Source of the DNA: Planctomycetaceae bacterium
GTDB lineage: Bacteria; Planctomycetota; Planctomycetia; Pirellulales; Thermoguttaceae
Length of the DNA stretch: 21,547 bases
Direction of reading: 5' to 3'
Assembly: GCA_015062085.1 (NCBI GenBank)
Contig: SUVI01000055.1
Location: forward strand, 1 to 21,547
Part shown: piece after piece, positions 15,201 through 21,547 of the stretch
Layout: every line of letters begins with the position of its first letter
Numbering within the stretch: position 1 is the stretch's first letter
Made by a program: the position numbers and the translations under genes
The notes under the pieces: generated by a model
What the model was told of the DNA's origin: nothing
What the model saw: only the letters and a program-made list of their open reading frames with translations
Databases searched by the model: none

Positions 15201-18200
15201 CAGTCGCGCATTTCCTCCTCCGTCAAACTCTTCGGCGCAAGACGGAACGCATCCGGGTCTTCACAGAGCGCAGCATTTGAAAACTCCAGCGCGGCCCCGG
15301 CTTCAAGCAGGAAAACGTGCGTCCCGGCTTTCAGCGAGTAGGGCCGGTTGGCGTTTCCATTGAAGACGCGCGGCGCGACATTCTGCCAGAGTTCCCCATC
15401 TCCCGGAGGCGCAAGCGAAATGGACTCCTTCGGCTCCTGACCGTCCAGACGCACCCGCTTCCATCGCTTTTTTGGACCCCAGACGAAGAGCCAGTAATCC
15501 CCGTCGCGCGGAACGGAAAATTCCACCTCCGCGCCGTCTTTCACCGGCCGGACCACACCGTAAACGGCATTCTCGCGGTCCTTTTTCAAAAGAGCGGCAT
15601 GCTCTCGCGAATCGACGGTCACGGAGACGGGACGAGAAAGTCCGTCGGCAGTCCGAATGAGAAACGCAGAGGAATTCTTGCGGGCCTGCCGAACGTTTTC
15701 AGGACGGACTTCCACCGTGAGTTTCAGAGACCCATTCCCCTGGAGCGTGCCGGAATCCGGACGGACTCGGAACGCATTCGCACCTTCCGGCTGAACAATG
15801 GTGAAAGAGATCGGCTCATCCGAGAGATTCCGGACCTCAAAAGTGCGCGTTCCCGACTGCGTCTTTCCGTCGTGCCGAAGCGTGAGGTGCGCGATCTCCG
15901 TCTCAAGTGCCAGCGGTCTGTGCGGAACGGCAGAAAGGATCCCCGGCTGGATCGCGCCAAGGTCCGGCGACTCCCACGGAGTGAAATTCGGAACGAAAGT
16001 GCCTGCGCGGCGTCCCGGCGAATCTTCCGTCAGCGCGTAGATCCCCCCTTCCGCGTCAAGAAACTGCGGCTCGGCAAGCTGCGAGTGCGTTTCCTGACCG
16101 CGTTCCTGAAGTGCGCGGAATTCCTTTTCGTTTCGCGGGAGGTAAAGATTCCAGTCGAAATCGCTCCGCATGTTCTGGAAAAAGTGCGTCGAAACGCAGG
16201 ATGACGTCAGAGCGAGATTGTTTCGCGCAAATCCCTTGAACGGGACCCGGTCTGCGAGGGCCGCGTACTCTTCAGGCGTCCCCCCTGGACTGCTGAATGC
16301 CGTTCCGTAACCGAGGATCGAATTCTGGATGAAAAACGTGCTTCCCGCACCGATATTCTGGTAATTGTTCTTGAATCCAGCGCCGACCAGCCCGAATTCA
16401 TCGCCGGGGCCTGCGAAAACGTTCCGGAAAAGGTAGCACGGTCCGCGTTTGCACGGGGCGGTACTCACGCCGCAAAGCTGACCTTCCGTGAGGTTCATGA
16501 AGAATCGGCAGTTGATCTGCCCGCCGTCGAGTTCCATTCCATCATCGTTTCCAAACGCGAAATAGTTTCCGTAGATCTCCGCGTCTCGGCGCACACTGCC
16601 GGAATTACTTCCATTTCCAGCCCCTTCTACGGCATCGTTCCAACGATGGAGATCCGAGCCGACGAAATCGTTCCACCGAATGCAGACCTTTTCCGTGTCG
16701 CCGATGAAGATCGCATTGGGACCGGCAGGGTGCGAGTAGAACCAGCTGTTCGCCGTTGCGCGCGGATCGTGGATGAAGCAGCGCTCCACGAGGATCGAGG
16801 AACTGGAAGAGATCCGGATCCCGCAGTCCGTGTTCAGTGCTTTCCGCGAGCCGGGGAGGTAGAATTTTCCGTCCAGATCCGGACGATGGATCCCTACGAG
16901 ACCAAACTCCGCAATGTCGCAGTTTCGGACCTGAATATTTCGGCTTCGGTCCATGAGGATCCCGCATCGGTGTCCGCCGCGGATCGTGAGACCGTCGAGA
17001 ATGACGTACTCCGCTCCCTCAAGCCAGACGGCACACTCGGCACTTTCTCCTGCGTCAAGCACGAATCCGGGCTCCGCGACGTAGCGGATCGACCCTTTTT
17101 CTGCAGAACCGTTTTCGGGAATGAACGGGATCCGGCAGTTTTCCGGACCAAGTTCCACCGTCTTCCAGACCGGAACGCCGACCGACTGCGTACGGAATGT
17201 GCCGATCCAGACCGTCTCGTCAAAATCGGACGTTTCCCCGCCGGAACTCCTCTCGGAAGGTGTACGGCTGCTGGAGCCGCTGGCAGACGACGGTCGTTTT
17301 TCTTTCACCGTCAGACGGAATTCGTAGAGAGTGTCCTCTTCCAGATCCGCCAAAATGCCGCGCAGATCACGTTCCTCAGCGACGTAGACCGGCGGAAGCG
17401 CCTCGATCCACGGACCGGCGTCCTCTGTGCGCACTTTCCGAGCGTCAGTTTCACGCGCAGTTTCACGCTTGGTCTCACGCGCAGTTTCACGCTTGGTCTC
17501 ACGCGCAGTTTCCCACTTGGTCTCACGCGCAGTTTCCCACTTGGTCTCACGCGCAGTTTCACACTTGGTCTCACGCACGTTTGCGTTCTGGACTTTTCGG
17601 AATTTCAGCTCGGCCGTGAGGTCGGAGGCGCGCACGGCACGGCAGTGGTGAAGGTAGATCGACGCGGATGCAAAACCGGGGACCGTTTCCAGTTCAGGCG
17701 CTGGCGGTGTCGCGGGCGGAAGGTCCTGGCGTTCCGGTCCGACGTAGAATTCCGAGCATGAAACGCGCTCGCCAAAGAATTTCTGACGGCCGTTAAAGAC
17801 CGTGTGCAGAACGGCACGATTCGCATTTTCCGGCACTTCGCACACGATCCGGCAGAGGTCGGAATTCCAACGGTTTCGCGGTGAGGAGTACTCCGCGACT
17901 TTCTCTTCGCCGTTGAAAAAATCGACCCTCAGTCCCCCAAACTCCACGAAATCGGCCTGGATCCTCGCCGCAAATTCAAACTTCCCGGACGCTTTTTTTC
18001 GTGAGTTGGCAGTTTTTCCGTCCGAAAATTCTGCACTCTTTCCGTCCGAAAATTCCGCACTCTGCGTGGCCAGAAATTCCACGGGATGCGCAAGATCCTG
18101 TGAAATGAAAAAATCCTCACCGACGGACGCAAATCGCTCGGCATTTCCGTGCTGAAGGTGAGCGTTGAATCCTTCATTTTTCCCATCTTTCGCAGTCCGG

Positions 18201-18775
18201 TTTTGCAGCTGGCCGCTTCCAGACGTAAATTTCCACCCGCTGAGCGTTCCGGGAGGGACGGGCTGAAGCGTGAGTCCGGAAAATTCCGCTGACGTGCCGA
18301 CCGGCCGATCCGTCGAAACGCGGCACTGGATGAGGATGAAGTCCGCACCGCCCGGCGAAAACTGAATGCGTACGTCCGTGGGACCTTTCCCATTCGTCTC
18401 CGAGCTGACCCGGCGCAGCTCCTTTCCGTTTTTGAAGAATTTGACCTGCAGGTACCCTGCCCGCGCAGTACTGGAGGAGATCGTGCCGCACAAGAGCCAC
18501 TCGGTGTGCGGGTCCGTGACCGGGAGCATCTGATTCAGCGACGAGTGATTCCCGCCGGAACGTTCCAGCATGAGCCGGATCCCGGTCACCGTCTTCTCGC
18601 ACCGCGCGATCGAATCGCCGTTCCAGTGAAGCGGAAGACTGCGTTCCGCGTCGAATTCCTGAAAATCTGCATTTTTCAGCTCCAGCGCAAGAAGTCCGGA
18701 AACGATCTGCGCAAATAAAAGGAGCGAAAGCAGAAAGATCCTCCGGAAATGATGGACTGAAAATGGGATCTTCAT
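15200..18775 (-). CDS. Large secreted right-handed parallel beta-helix protein
   Basis: 1191 residues. ATG at 18775 with AAGGAG eight bases upstream. Residues 1-31 form a signal peptide (basic start, FLLSLLLFAQIVSGLLA). Residues about 32-380 hold two jelly-roll-like segments resembling carbohydrate-binding modules. About 380-535 looks like a fibronectin-III-like domain, with W-I-G-T-F-R-T-Q at its end, interrupted by a charged repeat (400-443). The beta-helix spans about 590-900: ILDGLTIRGGHRCGILM, NIQVRNCDIAEFGLVGI, ILVERCFIHDP, AEIYGNYFAFGNDDGMELDG. Such folds are common in polysaccharide lyases and hydrolases, but no catalytic set can be assigned. An Ig-like domain (about 975-1080) and a beta-sandwich tail follow. 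It lies 76 bases after mutL with no terminator between. Probable role: polysaccharide binding or breakdown outside the cytoplasm, as an inference. Confidence 0.85.
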   Translation of the reverse strand: MKIPFSVHHFRRIFLLSLLLFAQIVSGLLALELKNADFQEFDAERSLPLHWNGDSIARCEKTVTGIRLMLERSGGNHSSLNQMLPVTDPHTEWLLCGTISSSTARAGYLQVKFFKNGKELRRVSSETNGKGPTDVRIQFSPGGADFILIQCRVSTDRPVGTSAEFSGLTLQPVPPGTLSGWKFTSGSGQLQNRTAKDGKNEGFNAHLQHGNAERFASVGEDFFISQDLAHPVEFLATQSAEFSDGKSAEFSDGKTANSRKKASGKFEFAARIQADFVEFGGLRVDFFNGEEKVAEYSSPRNRWNSDLCRIVCEVPENANRAVLHTVFNGRQKFFGERVSCSEFYVGPERQDLPPATPPAPELETVPGFASASIYLHHCRAVRASDLTAELKFRKVQNANVRETKCETARETKWETARETKWETARETKRETARETKRETARETDARKVRTEDAGPWIEALPPVYVAEERDLRGILADLEEDTLYEFRLTVKEKRPSSASGSSSRTPSERSSGGETSDFDETVWIGTFRTQSVGVPVWKTVELGPENCRIPFIPENGSAEKGSIRYVAEPGFVLDAGESAECAVWLEGAEYVILDGLTIRGGHRCGILMDRSRNIQVRNCDIAEFGLVGIHRPDLDGKFYLPGSRKALNTDCGIRISSSSSILVERCFIHDPRATANSWFYSHPAGPNAIFIGDTEKVCIRWNDFVGSDLHRWNDAVEGAGNGSNSGSVRRDAEIYGNYFAFGNDDGMELDGGQINCRFFMNLTEGQLCGVSTAPCKRGPCYLFRNVFAGPGDEFGLVGAGFKNNYQNIGAGSTFFIQNSILGYGTAFSSPGGTPEEYAALADRVPFKGFARNNLALTSSCVSTHFFQNMRSDFDWNLYLPRNEKEFRALQERGQETHSQLAEPQFLDAEGGIYALTEDSPGRRAGTFVPNFTPWESPDLGAIQPGILSAVPHRPLALETEIAHLTLRHDGKTQSGTRTFEVRNLSDEPISFTIVQPEGANAFRVRPDSGTLQGNGSLKLTVEVRPENVRQARKNSSAFLIRTADGLSRPVSVTVDSREHAALLKKDRENAVYGVVRPVKDGAEVEFSVPRDGDYWLFVWGPKKRWKRVRLDGQEPKESISLAPPGDGELWQNVAPRVFNGNANRPYSLKAGTHVFLLEAGAALEFSNAALCEDPDAFRLAPKSLTEEEMRD
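17447..17575 (-). repeat. 24-base repeat (about five copies) in the beta-helix gene, encoding Arg-Glu-Thr-Lys-x-Glu-Thr-Ala
   Basis: The coding strand gives units RETKxETA, where x is Cys, Trp, Trp, Arg, Arg in order. Point differences between copies lie mainly at that one codon. The segment is very charged and probably helical, inside an otherwise beta-rich region. Confidence 0.9.
18015..18062 (-). repeat. 24-base duplication in the beta-helix gene, encoding Ser-Ala-Glu-Phe-Ser-Asp-Gly-Lys
   Basis: Two head-to-tail copies (18015-18038, 18039-18062) differing at one base. A third, diverged T-A-N-S copy may follow. Confidence 0.85.
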
Positions 18776-18851
18776 TGGATCTTCTCCTTGGAAGAGGGGG
18801 AGGGAAGTTCGTTAGGAAAAACTAGGGGAAGTTGGGGGGATCGCAAAAAAG

Positions 18852-21032
18852 TTAAAGGATCCGGCAAAACAGTTTGTCGAGTTCCGTGCAGCTCCAGATC
18901 AAAACGGCCGGGCGTCCGTGCGGACAGTGATCTGCCGTCGGACAGTTCTGGTACTCGTCGAGCAGCTTGCGCATTTCGTCAAAAGAAAGCGGCTGACCCG
19001 CTTTGCACGCAGCCTTGCACGCGATCGTGTGAAGCGTGTCGTCCATGAATTTCTCCAGCGTCAGTTCCCCGCCGCCGGAGCGAATGACCTCCAAGATCTC
19101 GTGAAGCAGTTCGTCGATGCGGAGCCGGTCCTTTTTCTCGAAAGTGTAGAGCATGGACGGAACGGCATGCACCAAGACCGTGCTTCCGCCGAATGACTCT
19201 AGCTGGACTCCCATCGATTCCAGCTGCTCGCGGCGCTCCAGAAGCATCGCAGCCTCCGCAGGACGCAGATCCACCGCCTCCGGAACCAAAAGACGCTGGA
19301 CTTCCACAGACATGGAGCGCATTCGGTTTTTCAGTCGCTCGTAAAGGATGCGTTCATGCATCGCGTGCTGATCCACGACCATCAGACCTTCCTCGCACTG
19401 CGTCACGATGTAGCGCTGGTGGATCTGGATGATCTTCTGCGAGAGACCGACCGGCCCCGTACTCTCAGTAGAGGCTGAAACTGATCCGGAAACTGATCCG
19501 GACGCAGGTACGTTCCATTCTGTCGGTCTCCCGGAAGAAAACTCCGTGTGCGCCTCCTTTTCGGACGGCAGCTGCGTTTCTCCAAATGCAGCACGACGCG
19601 GACGCTGACCAAATGTGCCTGCGTCGGGAAATGGTCTAAAGGGTGGAACGGGCTCCTGCGCCGCTCTGAAAGAGGAAACGGAGACCGGCCCTGCATTCCC
19701 CGGAGGATCTCCAGAAACGGAAAGCGTTTTTTCAGAGTTGTCCTTCAGGGCACTGAAAGCACGGTCATCCGGCGGGTCCGGAAGCGCGGAAGGATCGGCA
19801 GGCGTGACGGTGTGCGCATCCACGAGCCACGGAAGACGCGCCATTCGCGGAGAAACGCCCTGAATTTCCGAAACCGAGGCAGGCGGTTCGGCAGCGGGAA
19901 GCGCGTTCTCCGGTGCGTCAAGATTCCGAAACTTTTCCGTCAATCCTGGAAGCGGATCGTTGCCCGGAAGACTCCCTCCAACGTACGTCGCCATGTTCGT
20001 CGAGAGGAACTTCGTACGCAGCGCAGCAAGAAACTGACCGTAAATATTGCTCGAGTCCTGAAATCGGACTTCCATTTTCGTCGGATGAACGTTTACGTCG
20101 ACCATTTCCGGCGGCATCTCGATCTTCAGAAAGCAGATCGGGAAACGATTCTGCGTCAAAAGCCCACGGTACGCCTCCAAAAGTGCGTGCTGAAGGGCTC
20201 GGTCACGGATCGGACGCCCGTTCAGAAAAAGAAACTGCATCTTCGGATTGCTCCGACTATGATTCGGACGCGCTGCGTAGCCGTAGATCCGGACCCCCTG
20301 GTACTCTTTCTCGACGTACAGAAGTGCATCGGCAAGCTCCTTCCCCTCAACGTCGCAGATGCGCTGGAGCCAGTCTTCGCAGGCCGGCAGATCGTAAAGC
20401 ATGCGCGTATTGTGCCGGAGCGTGAAATGGATCTGCGGATTCGCCAGAGCAAGACGGATGAAAAACTCCGAAATGTAGCCGAATTCCGTCTGTACCGATT
20501 TCAGAAACTTCCGCCGCACCGGCGTATTGAAAAAAAGATTCTTCACGTCGATCTGCGTTCCGGGCGGGCAGCCGCAAGGGGTCGGTTCTTGGTACTCGCC
20601 CCCTTCCACACACAATTCCATCCCACAGATCTCCGCCTCCGATGAAATTTCTGACGCCTCGCCGACCGTCGGTTTGACGCCGGGATTCACTCGGCTTCGA
20701 ACGGTCATTTGACTGATCTCGGCGACGCTGGCCATCGCTTCTCCGCGAAAACCCATGGTCGAAACACTAAAAAGATCGCCTTCGCTGCGCAGTTTGCTCG
20801 TCGCATGGCTCGTGACGGCGAGGATCAGGTCTTCCGCATCCATTCCGCACCCATTATCCACGATACGGATCAGTTCGCTGCCGCCTTTTTCGATCGTAAC
20901 GTCGATCCGTGTCGCGCCGGCATCGATGGAATTCTCCATCAGCTCTTTCACGACACTTCCGGGACGCTCGATGACCTCACCGGCGGCGATTTTGTTGATC
21001 AGATTCGTGGAAAGGCGTTGAATTCTTGGCAT
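18852..21032 (-). CDS. mutL: DNA mismatch repair protein MutL (endonuclease type)
   Basis: 726 residues. ATG at 21032 with AAGGA five bases upstream. N-terminal GHKL ATPase: AAGEVIERPGSVVKELMENS (16-35, with the catalytic Glu and Asn), DNGCGM, TSHATSKL, GFRGEAM, then LFFNTPVRRKFLK and FLNGRPIRD, with DVNVHPTKMEVRF closing the transducer domain. A low-complexity linker (about 345-530) contains a 12-base duplication. The C-terminal domain has the endonuclease motif DQHAMHERILYE (about 552, fitting DQHA-x2-E-x4-E), ACKAACKAG (about 670) and CPHGRP (about 702), so this MutL should nick DNA itself, as in bacteria without MutH. In ACKAACKAG a Cys stands where homologues usually have Ile or Val. No mutS is in the window. 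The beta-helix gene follows. Upstream lies the long array 21066-21547. Confidence 0.97.
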   Translation of the reverse strand: MPRIQRLSTNLINKIAAGEVIERPGSVVKELMENSIDAGATRIDVTIEKGGSELIRIVDNGCGMDAEDLILAVTSHATSKLRSEGDLFSVSTMGFRGEAMASVAEISQMTVRSRVNPGVKPTVGEASEISSEAEICGMELCVEGGEYQEPTPCGCPPGTQIDVKNLFFNTPVRRKFLKSVQTEFGYISEFFIRLALANPQIHFTLRHNTRMLYDLPACEDWLQRICDVEGKELADALLYVEKEYQGVRIYGYAARPNHSRSNPKMQFLFLNGRPIRDRALQHALLEAYRGLLTQNRFPICFLKIEMPPEMVDVNVHPTKMEVRFQDSSNIYGQFLAALRTKFLSTNMATYVGGSLPGNDPLPGLTEKFRNLDAPENALPAAEPPASVSEIQGVSPRMARLPWLVDAHTVTPADPSALPDPPDDRAFSALKDNSEKTLSVSGDPPGNAGPVSVSSFRAAQEPVPPFRPFPDAGTFGQRPRRAAFGETQLPSEKEAHTEFSSGRPTEWNVPASGSVSGSVSASTESTGPVGLSQKIIQIHQRYIVTQCEEGLMVVDQHAMHERILYERLKNRMRSMSVEVQRLLVPEAVDLRPAEAAMLLERREQLESMGVQLESFGGSTVLVHAVPSMLYTFEKKDRLRIDELLHEILEVIRSGGGELTLEKFMDDTLHTIACKAACKAGQPLSFDEMRKLLDEYQNCPTADHCPHGRPAVLIWSCTELDKLFCRIL
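19477..19500 (-). repeat. 12-base duplication in the mutL linker, encoding Ser-Gly-Ser-Val
   Basis: gaaactgatccg occurs at 19477-19488 and 19489-19500 exactly. It reads SGSV-SGSV on the coding strand. Confidence 0.8.
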
Positions 21033-21065
21033 TGGCGTCCTTTAGGGATCAAGGGGATCGATACT

Positions 21066-21547
21066 CAAACGGAGTCCGCAACTCAAACGGCGTCCGCGTT
21101 CAAACGGCATCCGCAACTCAAACGGCATCCGCAACTCAAACGGCATCCGCAACTCAAACGGCGTCCGCAACTCAAACGGAGTGCACGTTCAAACGGAGTC
21201 CGCGTTCAAACGGAGTCCGCGTTCAAACGGAGTCCGCGTTCAAACGGAGTCCGCGTCCAAACGGAGTCCGCAACTCAAACGGAGTCCGCGTCCAAACGGA
21301 GTCCGCGTTCAAACGGCGTCTGCGTTCAAACGGATTCCGCGTTCAAACGGATTCCGCAACTCAAACGGAGTCCGCAACTCAAACGGAGTCCGCGTTCAAA
21401 CGGCATCTGCGTCCAAACGGCATCTGCGTCCAAACGGCATCTGCGTCCAAACGGCATCTGCGTCCAAACGGAGTCCGCGTTCAAACGGAGTCCGCGTTCA
21501 AACGGAGTCCGCGTTCAAACGGAGTCCGCGTCCAAACGGCGTCCGCG
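21066..21547. repeat. 17/18-base tandem array, 28 units in the window, upstream of mutL and running off the edge
   Basis: Units begin with caaacgg at 21066 and every 17 or 18 bases after. The main form is caaacggagtccgcgtt. Triplet 8-10 varies (agt, cgt, cat, att) and the tail is gtt, gtc (17-base units) or aact (18-base units). Variants cluster: four caaacggcatctgcgtc in a row (21397-21464) and three adjacent caaacggcatccgcaact (21101-21154). There are no unique spacers, so it is not CRISPR. The plus strand has no stop in any frame because the units lack TA and TGA, but the mixed unit lengths shift frame and there is no ATG, so it is judged non-coding. Confidence 0.95.

Noticed and set aside
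16646..17761. 371-codon plus-strand open frame opposite the beta-helix gene
   Set aside because: Shadow of the minus-strand gene, without RBS or recognisable domain.
20533..20540. Seven-T run in mutL as a slippage site
   Set aside because: It comes from the conserved LFFNTPVR motif, whose Phe codons force T runs in many mutL genes.
21066..21547. Regular array considered as CRISPR or as a repetitive coding gene
   Set aside because: Units are directly adjacent with no spacers. The mixed 17/18-base units shift the frame, and no start codon exists on the open strand.

Overview
The window looks like part of a chromosome from a fairly GC-rich, Gram-negative-type bacterium. A planctomycete (Planctomycetota, perhaps a gut or rumen Pirellulales lineage) is my best guess. 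This rests on the mix of a secreted formylglycine-generating-enzyme-like protein, a very large secreted beta-helix protein, a secreted SYLF protein and repeat-rich housekeeping proteins. There is no rRNA or marker phylogeny in the window, so the placement is inference. No tRNA, rRNA, CRISPR array, insertion sequence or prophage was seen.

Layout, left to right. (1) 1-437, minus: the 5' part of a secreted FGE-sulfatase-family gene with a good sigma-70 promoter. (2) 787-4175, plus: a sodium:solute symporter followed by the ribosome-associated ABC-F ATPase EttA. (3) 4195-6075: an AT-rich island of tiny minus-strand genes bounded by two intrinsic terminators. It holds a 40-aa signal-peptide-like protein, a 38-aa membrane peptide, a 133-aa membrane protein, a 163-aa lipoprotein with eight CxxC motifs, and a TGA-interrupted paralogue of the 38-aa peptide. 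(4) 6103-8485, minus: a pyrB-pyrC pyrimidine operon with a textbook promoter and terminator. (5) 8614-13453, minus: dnaX-recR-rpoN (clamp loader, recombination mediator, sigma-54). (6) 13472-15000, plus: a secreted SYLF-domain protein transcribed divergently from dnaX. (7) 15200-21032, minus: mutL followed by a 1191-aa secreted right-handed beta-helix protein. (8) 21066-21547: a long tandem-repeat array upstream of mutL that runs off the window.

The most striking property is pervasive short tandem repetition: thirteen loci in 21.5 kb. Inside coding sequences every unit is a multiple of three bases (12, 15, 18 or 24), and the arrays lie in linkers or apparently tolerant positions of RpoN, DnaX, MutL, the SYLF protein and the beta-helix protein. 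Outside genes the units include 11 and 17/18 bases. Three intergenic arrays, each upstream of a gene (rpoN, the SYLF gene, mutL), share the heptamer ACTCCGT/ACGGAGT. In the rpoN array the heptamer supplies the ribosome binding site, so the RBS is repeated nine times.

Other highlights are a nine-A slippery run in dnaX, with a Shine-Dalgarno-like GGAG upstream and early stops in both alternative frames (a likely route to a short gamma-type subunit), and an apparent duplication of a small leader-plus-peptide module in the AT-rich island.
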